Positions 1 to 7,143 are shown, numbered from the stretch's first letter. The stretch: DNA of 7,234 nucleotides from Bordetella parapertussis (GCA_945901665.1 CAMDLJ010000129.1:1-7234); one strand, 5' to 3'. The notes: a model not told the origin generated them from the letters alone. Translations and numbers: made by a program.

Positions 1-189
1 CTCGGGCCGCTGCGGGTCGAGGATGACCACACTCAAAGCGTCGGCGGGGATTTTCAGGCGCTCCAGGGCTTGGGCCAACTCGCTGGGTGGGGTGTTGGGC
101 TTTTGCCCCCAAACCGGTCCAGCAAACCACAAGCACCAGGCGACCCAGCAAGCAGCCAGGCTGTTGGCAACCGGGCCCACGGGCCTCAT
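1..189 (-). CDS. Partial N-terminus, probable D-alanyl-D-alanine carboxypeptidase/endopeptidase (PBP4/DacB-like)
   Basis: An open frame of 63 codons runs from an ATG at 187-189 leftwards off the window edge with no stop. Residues 1 to about 28 look like a Sec signal peptide: a weak positive start, a hydrophobic Ala/Trp/Leu/Cys core (about residues 11-27) and a likely cleavage near WG|Q. After a Pro/Thr-rich linker comes an LAQALERLKIPADALSVVIL segment (about residues 38-57). This resembles the start of the mature PBP4/DacB family, in which a short helix is followed by a 'IP..alsvvv' strand preceding the SxxK catalytic region. That catalytic region lies outside the window, so the enzyme assignment rests on N-terminal resemblance only. 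If correct, it is a periplasmic peptidoglycan-trimming serine peptidase. The start codon overlaps the stop of the upstream lysR-type gene by 4 bp (ATGA), so the two are probably cotranscribed and coupled. It could instead be some other exported protein. Confidence 0.65.
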   Translation of the reverse strand, partial: MRPVGPVANSLAACWVAWCLWFAGPVWGQKPNTPPSELAQALERLKIPADALSVVILDPQRPE

Positions 190-1151
190 GCCTGGGCCCA
201 AGCTTGTTCACCCAAGTGGCGGGTGCGGCTTTCGCCTTTGCGCACCCGGTCGATGAGTTGGTCAATCTCCGCGCCCGTGGCTTCGGCACGGCGCGCCACA
301 CACAGCAACAGGTGCAGCGCAGGCATGTCCACATCAAGCTCCACCAAGTCGCCCGCCAAAATGTCTTTGTGCACGCTGCGGCGCAAGGTGCATGCCAAGC
401 CCATATTGGCCTTGACCATGTCGCGCACCGTGCCGGCATCCTCTCCTTGGGCCGCGATCAGCGGGGTTTTCACACCCGCTTGCTGCAGCAAGGCATCCAT
501 GCAGCGCGCAAAGAAAGAGCCTTTGTAGGGTGTGATGAAGGCATGGCTTGACAGCTCTGACGGATCGATCTGGGTGCGCCGGGCCAAGGGGTGTGTGGGC
601 GCGGCGATCAGGGCCAAGCGGTAGCGCCCGATCGGGTCGCATGGCCAAGCCGGGCGGTGCTCGGGGATGGTGAGGAAAAACGCCAAATCGACCGCCCCGC
701 TTTGAAACAAGGCGGTGACCTCCTCATAAGTACCGGTGCGCGCGATCACCTCCAACTGCGAAAAGGCCTGCGACAGTGTGGCAAAGGTCGAGCCCAGCAG
801 GGACTGGGCGACAAAGCGCTGCGCCGCAAAACGCAATTGCCGCCGTTGGGTGCCCAAATCCGCATGAATGGCCTGTGCCCGCTGCAAAGTTTCCTGGGCA
901 AAGGCCAGCAGGGCTTGCCCGGCCGCGCTCAAGACGGGGGTTTGCCCAGGTTGGCGCACAAACAAGGCTTGGCCCAACTTGGCTTCCAAGCTGCGCATGT
1001 GCACGCTCACCGAGGGTTGTGAAATACCCAGCACCGCTGCGGCTTGACCAAAGCCACGGGCTTGCACCACGGTGGCAAAAACTTCCAAGCTGCGCAGGGT
1101 GAAGGGGGGCATGGGGCGGGCTAACCAGGGGTGGGTGGGGGTCATAGCCAT
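186..1151 (-). CDS. LysR-type transcriptional regulator
   Basis: This 321-residue protein has the length and architecture of LysR-type regulators. The winged helix-turn-helix begins at FTLRSLEVF (residues 17-25). The recognition region is about residues 33-60 (GFGQAAAVLGISQPSVSVHM, then RSLEAKLG), followed by the wing with LFVRQ and the LSAAGQALL linker helix. The rest (about 105-305) is a periplasmic-binding-protein-like effector domain. Three in-frame starts exist: Met1 (1149-1151), Met3 (1143-1145) and Met14 (1110-1112). None has a Shine-Dalgarno sequence. Met14 gives the most family-typical N-terminus (MPPFTLRSLEVF), and a possible -10 box at 1150-1155 would overlap Met1, so the true protein may be 308 residues. 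It is divergent from the solute-binding protein/Hyu operon, the classic LysR layout, so it probably controls that operon and itself in response to a pathway compound (inference). Its stop overlaps the start of the dacB-like gene. Confidence 0.93.
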   Translation of the reverse strand: MAMTPTHPWLARPMPPFTLRSLEVFATVVQARGFGQAAAVLGISQPSVSVHMRSLEAKLGQALFVRQPGQTPVLSAAGQALLAFAQETLQRAQAIHADLGTQRRQLRFAAQRFVAQSLLGSTFATLSQAFSQLEVIARTGTYEEVTALFQSGAVDLAFFLTIPEHRPAWPCDPIGRYRLALIAAPTHPLARRTQIDPSELSSHAFITPYKGSFFARCMDALLQQAGVKTPLIAAQGEDAGTVRDMVKANMGLACTLRRSVHKDILAGDLVELDVDMPALHLLLCVARRAEATGAEIDQLIDRVRKGESRTRHLGEQAWAQA

Positions 1152-1176
1152 ATTACTATGGAGTCATAGTGTGACT
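1141..1176. promoter_or_regulatory. Candidate LysR operator cluster with inverted and direct repeats
   Basis: The sequence shows a perfect 6-bp-arm dyad ACTATG-GAGT-CATAGT at 1155-1170. A further CATAG half-site lies at 1143-1147, inverted relative to CTATG at 1156-1160. GTCATAG occurs twice in direct orientation (1141-1147 and 1163-1169), offset by 22 bp, about two helical turns. A second dyad AGTCA-TAGTG-TGACT lies at 1162-1176. LysR-type proteins are known to bind dyads as dimers of dimers between divergent genes, so this is the natural operator candidate. It does not give a clean T-N11-A dyad, and the binding assignment is inference. Part of it overlaps the longest version of the regulator's coding sequence. 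Confidence 0.45.
1150..1155 (-). promoter_or_regulatory. Possible -10 element (TAATAT) for the lysR-type gene
   Basis: On the minus strand this hexamer reads TAATAT, one mismatch from the sigma-70 TATAAT consensus, in an otherwise GC-rich region. No good -35 hexamer is visible 16-18 bp upstream, which would fit an activator-dependent or weak autoregulated promoter. If used, transcription would start around 1143, making Met14 of the regulator (or a leaderless start at Met3) more likely than Met1. No comparably good promoter hexamers were seen for the rightward operon, whose transcription may depend on the regulator. Confidence 0.25.
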
Positions 1177-1226
1177 GGGATGGCGCTCTTCGTGTGGGCC
1201 ATGTCCAATCCTGACCAACCCCAACC

Positions 1227-1234
1227 AAAGGAGA
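1227..1234 (+). promoter_or_regulatory. Shine-Dalgarno sequence deciding the start of the solute-binding protein
   Basis: AAAGGAGA lies 5 nt before the ATG at 1240-1242 (core GGAG 1230-1233, 6-nt gap to the ATG). This fixes the start at 1240 and excludes upstream in-frame ATGs (for example 1072 or 1201), which would bury the signal peptide inside the protein. Confidence 0.85.
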
Positions 1235-1239
1235 CCCGC

Positions 1240-2232
1240 ATGTTCAACACCAAGCCAATGCGTTTTTTTCAAGCCGCAAGTGCCATCGCCTTGTTCGCTC
1301 TCAGCCCCTTATGCACTTGGGCGCAGGCGCCAGAGTGGCCCACCAAACCGGTGCGCATCGTCTCGCCTTATGCCGCAGGCGGCGTGGGTGATGTGTTGTT
1401 TCGCATCATTGGCCCGGCCTTGGAAGCCAAGCTGGGCCAGCGCTTCTTGATGGACAACAAAACGGGGGCGGCTGGCAATATTGGTACGGCGGAAGTGGTC
1501 AATGCCAAGCCCGACGGTTACACCTTGCTGATTGCGCCCACGGCCAATTACGCCGTCAATCAGCACTTGTTTGGCAACCTCAACTTTGACCCGGTGACGC
1601 AACTCGATGCGGTGGTCACCATCTCAGAGGCGCCCTTGATTGCGGTGGTCGGCCCCAACGGCCCCGCCAGTTTGAAAGAGTTGGCCCAAATGGTGCGCAG
1701 CAACCCGGGCAAATACAACTTTGGCTCGCCCGGCGCAGGCTCACCGACCCATTTGGCGGGCGTGTCGTTTTCACAGTTGCACGGCAACGCCATGATGCAC
1801 ATCGCCTACCGGGGTGGACCGCCGATGGTGATGGCCATGTTGGCCGGTGACGTGCAACTGGCCTTTCCCACCGTGACCACGGTGGCCACCCAACTCAAAG
1901 CGGGCAAGCTCAAAGCCGTGGCAGTGATGGGCAACCAGCGCATTGCCGATCTGCCGGGTGTGCCCACTGCGGTCGAGTCGGGCTTTCCCGAGTTGCTGTT
2001 TGGCAACTGGTGGGTGCTGTCTGCACCCAAGGGCACCGACCCCAAGATCGTGAACCGCTTGAGCGCAGAGGTGCGGGCCGTGTTGGCCGACCCGGCGATC
2101 CGCGCCAAGTTGGCTGAAGTGGGCCAAACCACCCTGGCCTTGGGGCCGCAAGAGTCCACTAACTTTGTGCGCACTGAAAGCAATCGATTCAAAACCCTGA
2201 TCGAGCGCAACGGCATCAAATTGGAACAATGA
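1240..2232 (+). CDS. Bug/TctC-family tripartite tricarboxylate transporter substrate-binding protein
   Basis: This 330-residue exported protein is a periplasmic receptor of the Bug (TctC) family, which binds small carboxylates and related compounds. A signal peptide covers about residues 1-30: MFNTKPMRFF, a hydrophobic core AASAIALFALSPL, and an Ala-x-Ala type site at AQA. The mature protein starts with the family signature WPTKPVRIVSPYAAGGVGD (residues 33-51), ending in the conserved Asp51 of the first ligand loop. The NKTGAAGNIGT loop, the GSPTHLAG loop (residues 167-174) and the YRGG motif (190-193) follow, and the C-terminus ends in the usual variable helix. The length is normal for the family. 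The TctA and TctB membrane partners are not in the window, which is common for Burkholderiales Bug proteins. Its stop overlaps the hyuA start (ATGA), so it is the first gene of the catabolic operon and probably captures the pathway substrate or signals its presence. The ligand cannot be told from sequence. Confidence 0.93.
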   Translation: MFNTKPMRFFQAASAIALFALSPLCTWAQAPEWPTKPVRIVSPYAAGGVGDVLFRIIGPALEAKLGQRFLMDNKTGAAGNIGTAEVVNAKPDGYTLLIAPTANYAVNQHLFGNLNFDPVTQLDAVVTISEAPLIAVVGPNGPASLKELAQMVRSNPGKYNFGSPGAGSPTHLAGVSFSQLHGNAMMHIAYRGGPPMVMAMLAGDVQLAFPTVTTVATQLKAGKLKAVAVMGNQRIADLPGVPTAVESGFPELLFGNWWVLSAPKGTDPKIVNRLSAEVRAVLADPAIRAKLAEVGQTTLALGPQESTNFVRTESNRFKTLIERNGIKLEQ

Positions 2233-4322
2233 AATTGAACACACCTGCATCCCAAGACATCATTGGCGTCGATATCGGCGGCACCTTCACCGACTTGGTG
2301 GGCTACCGCGATGGCGCTTTGGTGTTGGCCAAAACCCTGACCACGCCCGACAACCCCGCCTTGGGCGTGGCCACTGCTTTGAGCCTGAGCCAAACGCAGG
2401 TGGCCCATTTGGCCGAGTTTTTGCATGGCTCCACCATCGCCATCAACACCGTGCTGGAGCGCAAAGGCGCGCGCACGGCCTTGTTGACCACCGAGGGTTT
2501 TAGAGATGTTTATGAAATTGGGCGCGGCAATCGCCCCGAGGCGTTTGACCTGAACTTCAGCCGACCCAAGCCCTTGGTGCCGCGCGAGCTGCGCTTTGAA
2601 TTGCGCGAGCGCTTGAACGCCCGCGGTGAGGTGTTGACGCCGCTGCAAGCCCAACAGGTGCTGGCCCTGGGAGCGCAGTTGCAGCAGATGGGTGTGGATT
2701 CGGTGGCGGTGTGTTTGTTGCACGCTTATGCCAACCCCGTGCACGAAATTGCCGCCGGCGCATTGTTGCGCCAGGCTTACCCGGGCATGTTTGTCACCTT
2801 GTCGCATGAAATCTTGCGCGAGTTCCGCGAATACGAACGCACCTCGACCACGGTGCTCAACGCGTATGTGGGGCCACGGGTGAAAAACTACTTGCAGCAT
2901 TTGCAAACCGATGTGCGTGCCCAAGGCTTTCAAGGGGCCATGCACATCATGCGCTCCAACGGCGGCAGCATGTCGCTGGCGCACGCTTGCCAAGAGCCGG
3001 TGTCGATGATGGAGTCGGGTCCGGTGGCGGGCATGATCGCCGCCGGCCAAGTGGCGCGTTTGTTGGGCCACACCCAAGCCATTGGCTTTGACATGGGTGG
3101 CACCACCGCCAAAGCCACCTTGATTGTGGACGGCGTACCGGCGATTGAAGAGGGTTACTACATTGGCGGCTATGCCAGCGGGCAGCCCATGCAGCTGCCC
3201 GTGGTGGCCATCATCGAGGTGGGTGCTGGCGGGGGCAGCATTGCCTGGCGCGACAGCGCTGGGGGTTTGCATGTGGGCCCCCAAAGCGCGGGCGCCGCAC
3301 CGGGGCCGGTGTGCTACGGGCGCGGCGGCACCGAGCCGACGGTGACCGATGCGAATGTGATTTTGGGTCGATTGAACCCACAGCGTTTTTTGGGCGGCGG
3401 CATGGCCCTGGACCGGGCCAGTGCCCAAGCGGCCATGGCGCGCCACGTGGGCGAGCCTTTGGGCTTGCCCGTGGATGAGGCGGCACTGGGCGTGGTGCGC
3501 ATTGCCGACACCGCCATGGCCTTGGCCGTGCGGGCCGTGTCGGTGCGCAAAGGCGTAGACCCACGCGACGCGGCCATGATCGCCTTTGGTGGAGCGGGGC
3601 CTGTGCATGCGGCTGCTTTGTGCAAGGAGATCAACATCCCGACCTTGATCATCCCCAAAATGCCAGGTAATTTTTCCGCCCTGGGCATGCTGTTGGCCCC
3701 TTGGCGGCACGACTTTGTGCGCACCACCATGGGGGTGCTGGGACAGCTGCAACCAGCCTGGGTCGAGTCTGCATTTGACGAATTGGTGGGCTCGGCCCAT
3801 GCCCAACTGCGCAAAGATGCCTTGGCGCCTGAGGTGGCCACACTGTCTTTTGCGGCCGACTTGCGCTACCGGGGGCAAGAGCACAGCATCCCCGTGCCCT
3901 TGGCCGCACCCCAAGACCTGATCGAGGCCTTGGACGGCGTGCGCCAAGCCTTCAACAGCTTGCACGACAGCCGCTATGGCCACGCCGCGGTCGGAGAAAT
4001 GATCGAAGTGGTCAACCTGCGCTTGACCGCCAGTGTGCCCCGGCAAGACCATGCGGCACAGGGCTTTTTGGCCGCCCCTTGGGAAGCCGAAAGCCCCACG
4101 CCCGAGAGCTGGCGCGAGGTGATTTACAGCGACCCCCAAAAGCCGGTGCCGGCGCGTATCTTGTGGCGCCCCAGCCTGCCCTCTGGCTTTGAGGTGACCG
4201 GGCCTGCGGTGATCGAAGAGCCCAACTCCACCACCTTGGTCTTCCCCGGCGACCGTGCACGCATCAGTGCGCACGGTCACATCATCATTGACATCGACTT
4301 GCCCCAAGGAGTTTTGGCATGA
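2229..4322 (+). CDS. Hydantoinase/oxoprolinase family protein, subunit A (HyuA-like)
   Basis: This 697-residue ASKHA-fold subunit matches the usual HyuA length. Enzymes of this family (ATP-dependent hydantoinases, 5-oxoprolinase, acetone/acetophenone carboxylases, caprolactamase) use the alpha subunit to bind ATP and phosphorylate the substrate's amide or carbonyl oxygen. Visible motifs are the phosphate-1 loop GVDIGGTFTD (residues 13-22), HGST (66-69), the RSNGG and MESGPVAG segments, the phosphate-2 loop GFDMGGTTAK (286-295, Asp288), VGAGGGS (331-337), a GAAPGPVCYGRGGTEPTVTD block, FGGAGPVHA (453-461) and the C-terminal RYGHAAVGEMIEVVNLR block (from Arg582). The nucleotide site looks intact. 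It overlaps the binding-protein gene by 4 bp, with only a weak GGAA before the ATG, so translation is probably coupled. HyuB follows directly, as expected for a cytoplasmic AB complex. The substrate is undetermined: hydantoin, lactam, oxoproline and ketone carboxylation all remain possible. Confidence 0.95.
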   Translation: MKLNTPASQDIIGVDIGGTFTDLVGYRDGALVLAKTLTTPDNPALGVATALSLSQTQVAHLAEFLHGSTIAINTVLERKGARTALLTTEGFRDVYEIGRGNRPEAFDLNFSRPKPLVPRELRFELRERLNARGEVLTPLQAQQVLALGAQLQQMGVDSVAVCLLHAYANPVHEIAAGALLRQAYPGMFVTLSHEILREFREYERTSTTVLNAYVGPRVKNYLQHLQTDVRAQGFQGAMHIMRSNGGSMSLAHACQEPVSMMESGPVAGMIAAGQVARLLGHTQAIGFDMGGTTAKATLIVDGVPAIEEGYYIGGYASGQPMQLPVVAIIEVGAGGGSIAWRDSAGGLHVGPQSAGAAPGPVCYGRGGTEPTVTDANVILGRLNPQRFLGGGMALDRASAQAAMARHVGEPLGLPVDEAALGVVRIADTAMALAVRAVSVRKGVDPRDAAMIAFGGAGPVHAAALCKEINIPTLIIPKMPGNFSALGMLLAPWRHDFVRTTMGVLGQLQPAWVESAFDELVGSAHAQLRKDALAPEVATLSFAADLRYRGQEHSIPVPLAAPQDLIEALDGVRQAFNSLHDSRYGHAAVGEMIEVVNLRLTASVPRQDHAAQGFLAAPWEAESPTPESWREVIYSDPQKPVPARILWRPSLPSGFEVTGPAVIEEPNSTTLVFPGDRARISAHGHIIIDIDLPQGVLA
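4306..4311 (+). promoter_or_regulatory. Shine-Dalgarno sequence for the hyuB-like gene
   Basis: AAGGAG lies inside the end of the hyuA-like gene, 7 nt before the ATG at 4319-4321. It supports that start and independent or coupled re-initiation at the ATGA overlap. Confidence 0.8.
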
Positions 4323-6043
4323 ACGCACCCACCACGGACACGCGGTCACGCTCGGTCAACCCGATCACCCAAGAGGTGGTGACCCATTCGCTCATCGCGT
4401 ATGCGGAAGAAATGGCCTTGGCCCTGTGCAAGTCTGCCTACAACATGATGATTTACGAGGTGCGCGACTTTTGCTGCGGCCTGATCGATGTGCAAGGTCG
4501 CATGATTTGCCAAAACGAAGGCGGGCTGCCGATCTTTTTGGCCGACCTGGGCTTGGCGGTTCAAGACGGCATCGAGCGCTATGGCTTGGACGGCTTTGCG
4601 CCCGGTGACGTGGTGATCATGAACCATGCGGGCGTGTGTGGCCAGCACCTGAACAATGTGGTGGTCTACACACCCTGCTTTCACCAAGGCAAGGTGGTGG
4701 CTTTTGCCGCCAACCGCGCCCACTGGGTGGATGTGGGCGGCTTGCGCACTGGGTTTGGCAATGTGCAAACCTACGAGATTTTTCACGAGGGCATTCAGAT
4801 GCGCTCGATCAAGTTGTACGAGGCAGGCCGGCGCAACGATGGCGTGTGGCAAATGATCCAAGACAACATCCGCTTCCCGCAAGCATCCTTGGGTGACTTG
4901 CGCGCGCAAATTGCCGCCTGCCAGTTGGGTGCCCGGCGCTTGGCCGAGTTGCACCAACGCTATGCCCTGGAAACCGTCAACGACTGCATTGCCCAAGCCT
5001 GGGACCAGGCCGAGGCACAGGCCCGCGCGGTGGTGGCCGCCATGCCCGATGGGCGCTACAGCGCCGAGTCGCGCCTGGACAGCGATGGGCGGCGCTTGGA
5101 CGTGCCCTTGCGGGTCAAGGTGACGGTGGAGATCAAGGGCTCTGACTTCACCATCGACTACAGCGAAATGAACGAACAAGTCCCAGGGCCGCTCAACTCG
5201 GGCTATTCGGGCGGTTTGTCAGCGGCGCGGGTGGCTTTCAAAATACTCACCATGCCGCGCGCCCCCGTGAATGAGGGCTGCTTCAGACCGCTCAAGCTGA
5301 TCTCGCCGGTGGGCACCATGCTCAACGCCCGACCGCCTGCGGCACTGGGCTTGTGGAGCATTGCCTTGCCCACGGTGATCGACACCTTGTTGCGCGCACT
5401 GGCTCCGGTTTTGCCCGGCGTGATTCCGGCCGCCCACAAAGGCGACATGGGCGGCTGCTCTTTTTACGGCCTGCGCGAGGGCAGCGGCGAGCGCTATGTG
5501 CTGATGAACATTTTTGGCGGCGGTTGGGGCGGGCGCCACCACGCCGACGGCGAGTCGGCGGCGGTGTCCATCTGCCAAGGTGACGTGCGCAACACGCCGG
5601 TGGAGTTGCAAGAAATCCACTACCCGTTTTTGCTGGAATACCACCGCTTGCGCCCTGACAGCGGCGGTCCAGGTCGCTTTCGCGGCGGCTTGGGCGTGGA
5701 GTTGAAGTACCGCGCTTTGGAAAAAAGCACGGTCAATGTGATGCTCGAACGCATCTTGGAGCCGCCATGGGGCACCAATGGCGGCCACGATGGGCGCAGC
5801 AACGCCGCCACCTTGAGCAGCTCAGGCACTGACCGACCCGTGACCAAAGAAAGCAACATCGCCTTGGCCCCCGGCGACACCGTGGTGTTTCGCACCGCTG
5901 GGGGTGGGGGCTATGGCGACCCCAGCCTGCGCGATCCACAAGAGATATTGGACGATTTGCGTCAGGGCTACATCACCCCCGCACAGGCCCAGGCCGATTA
6001 CGGGCACAGTGGCGTTTTCCCAAACCAAGAGGTGAGCCCATGA
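4319..6043 (+). CDS. Hydantoinase/oxoprolinase family protein, subunit B (HyuB-like)
   Basis: This 574-residue protein has the usual HyuB length and domain. It is the second, metal-containing subunit that acts on the substrate activated by HyuA. The N-terminus has NPITQEVVTHSLI (14-26), then EVRDFCCGLID (47-57), GDVVIMNHAGVCGQHLNN (96-113), ANRAHWVDVGG (131-141) and EGIQMRSIKLY. The C-terminal half carries RPDSGGPGRFRGG (445-457) and GGGGYGDPSLRDP (528 onward), which are strong HyuB signatures. In described relatives the metal site is a set of Asp, His, Asp and His. By position these correspond here to Asp50, His110, Asn113 and His135, so one Asp is replaced by Asn, and the usual NDPYxGGTH stretch reads NHAGVCGQH. 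The protein may therefore belong to a divergent subgroup with another substrate or metal mode (inference). It has ATGA overlaps with both neighbours and no frameshift. Confidence 0.94.
   Translation: MNAPTTDTRSRSVNPITQEVVTHSLIAYAEEMALALCKSAYNMMIYEVRDFCCGLIDVQGRMICQNEGGLPIFLADLGLAVQDGIERYGLDGFAPGDVVIMNHAGVCGQHLNNVVVYTPCFHQGKVVAFAANRAHWVDVGGLRTGFGNVQTYEIFHEGIQMRSIKLYEAGRRNDGVWQMIQDNIRFPQASLGDLRAQIAACQLGARRLAELHQRYALETVNDCIAQAWDQAEAQARAVVAAMPDGRYSAESRLDSDGRRLDVPLRVKVTVEIKGSDFTIDYSEMNEQVPGPLNSGYSGGLSAARVAFKILTMPRAPVNEGCFRPLKLISPVGTMLNARPPAALGLWSIALPTVIDTLLRALAPVLPGVIPAAHKGDMGGCSFYGLREGSGERYVLMNIFGGGWGGRHHADGESAAVSICQGDVRNTPVELQEIHYPFLLEYHRLRPDSGGPGRFRGGLGVELKYRALEKSTVNVMLERILEPPWGTNGGHDGRSNAATLSSSGTDRPVTKESNIALAPGDTVVFRTAGGGGYGDPSLRDPQEILDDLRQGYITPAQAQADYGHSGVFPNQEVSP
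6028..6032 (+). promoter_or_regulatory. Shine-Dalgarno sequence for the M24-family gene
   Basis: AGAGG within AAGAGGTGAG lies 7 nt before the ATG at 6040-6042, inside the end of the hyuB-like gene. It supports that start at the ATGA overlap. Confidence 0.6.
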
Positions 6044-7143
6044 GCACAGACTTGCACACAGCACGTTGGCAGCGCATCCAACAGGCCATGCGCAACCAAG
6101 GCCTGGACGTGTTGCTGTTGGCGGGCAATGCCTGGCGCAGCGACTACCTGCGCTATGCCGTTGACGTCACCCTCATGGAAGGCGAGGCCGTGGCTTTGAT
6201 CACCCTGGACCAAGCGCCTCAGGTGTGGGTGCAACACCCGACCGAAGCAGCCCGCATTCAAGCTGAGCGCAGCTCATTGCAGGTGCACCATGCCGCCAAT
6301 TTCCAAGCGGCGGCGTTGCAAGCCCTGGCGCAAAGGGGCAGCACCCGCCAAGCGGCGGCACCCAGTTCAGCACTGCCCTGGGGCTTGGCGCAAGGCCCGT
6401 GGGCCCAAACCATCGAGGCCACCACGGCCTGGCTGGACGAGTTGATGGTGAACAAATTGCCCGAGGAAGCCGATGCCGTCGAGCGCGCTGCACTTTTGGC
6501 CGACGCGGGGTATGCCGTGTTTGCCCAAGCGGCGCGGCCCGGGCGGCGCGAGTTCGAACTGGTGGCCGACACCGAGGCCTGGCTGCGCACCCAATCATGC
6601 CCAGAGAACTTCATGATCGTGGGTTCGGGCGGCGTAGAAGTGCGCGGCATGCACCCACCCGGCGACCGGGCACTGGTCGAGGGGGACCTGGTCACCACCG
6701 AACTCACGCCCTGCGTGGACGGTTACTACGCCCAAATATGTCGCACCCTGGTGGTGGGTCAGCCCAGCGCCGCCCAGCGCGATGCGTATGCCGTGTTCAG
6801 CCAAGCCTTGGATGCCGGCATTGCTGCCGTGCGCCCCGGGGCCACCCACGGCGACATTGCCCGGGCCCAAAACGCGGTGTTTCGCCAGCATGGCTTGGGC
6901 GAATATGTGGGGCCCGAATACACCCGCGTGCGTGGCCACGGCATGGGTTTGTATGTGGATGGCCCGCATGTGCTGGAAGACGTGAGCTTGGTGCTGGTGG
7001 CAGGCATGACCTTGATCGTCCACCCCAACACCTATCACCCGGCGGTGGGCTATATGGTTTTGGGCGACACGGTGCGGGTGACCGCAGAAGGCTGCCGGGT
7101 GCTGACCCACACCACCCGAGCGTTGATCTCGGTGACCCCATGA
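6040..7143 (+). CDS. M24/creatinase-fold protein with degenerate metal site
   Basis: The 367 residues comprise a creatinase-type N-terminal domain (about 1-125: RWQRIQQAMRNQGLDVLLLAGN, SDYLRYAVDV) and a pita-bread M24 domain (about 140-360). M24B aminopeptidases bind two metals through Asp, Asp, His, Glu and Glu. The aligned positions here are Glu221 (TTELTP), Gln232 (GYYAQICRT), His300 (RGHGMGL), His328 (LIVHPN) and Gly342 (LGDTVRVT), so only the histidine remains and a metallopeptidase activity is unlikely. His205 (GMHPPGD) matches the general-base histidine of creatinase, a metal-free member of the fold that hydrolyses a C-N bond. However, the creatine-binding glutamates of creatinase appear to be Cys234 and His328 here, so creatine is probably not the substrate. 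Its place after hyuAB, with an ATGA overlap, suggests it hydrolyses the HyuAB product or a related amide (inference). A non-catalytic role is also possible. Confidence 0.88.
   Translation: MSTDLHTARWQRIQQAMRNQGLDVLLLAGNAWRSDYLRYAVDVTLMEGEAVALITLDQAPQVWVQHPTEAARIQAERSSLQVHHAANFQAAALQALAQRGSTRQAAAPSSALPWGLAQGPWAQTIEATTAWLDELMVNKLPEEADAVERAALLADAGYAVFAQAARPGRREFELVADTEAWLRTQSCPENFMIVGSGGVEVRGMHPPGDRALVEGDLVTTELTPCVDGYYAQICRTLVVGQPSAAQRDAYAVFSQALDAGIAAVRPGATHGDIARAQNAVFRQHGLGEYVGPEYTRVRGHGMGLYVDGPHVLEDVSLVLVAGMTLIVHPNTYHPAVGYMVLGDTVRVTAEGCRVLTHTTRALISVTP

Noticed and set aside
1072..1239. N-terminal extension of the solute-binding protein to an ATG at 1072
   Set aside because: It would overlap the divergent regulator gene and place the signal peptide 56 residues inside the protein. 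The strong Shine-Dalgarno sequence before 1240 decides the start.
1806..4349. A very long minus-strand open frame (847 codons) antisense to the hyuA-like gene
   Set aside because: Its product is rich in His, Gly, Gln and Arg without any recognisable domain, it has no ribosome binding site, and it lies opposite a gene with a full set of HyuA motifs. Codon bias of the real gene in GC-rich DNA explains the lack of stops.
4346..5179. Minus-strand open frame of 277 codons opposite the hyuB-like gene
   Set aside because: It has no recognisable domain, no ribosome binding site, and is fully antisense to conserved HyuB sequence.
6040..7143. Calling the M24 protein an Xaa-Pro aminopeptidase or a creatinase
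   Set aside because: Four of five metal ligands needed for the peptidase are replaced, and the creatine-binding glutamates are not present, so neither specific name is supported.
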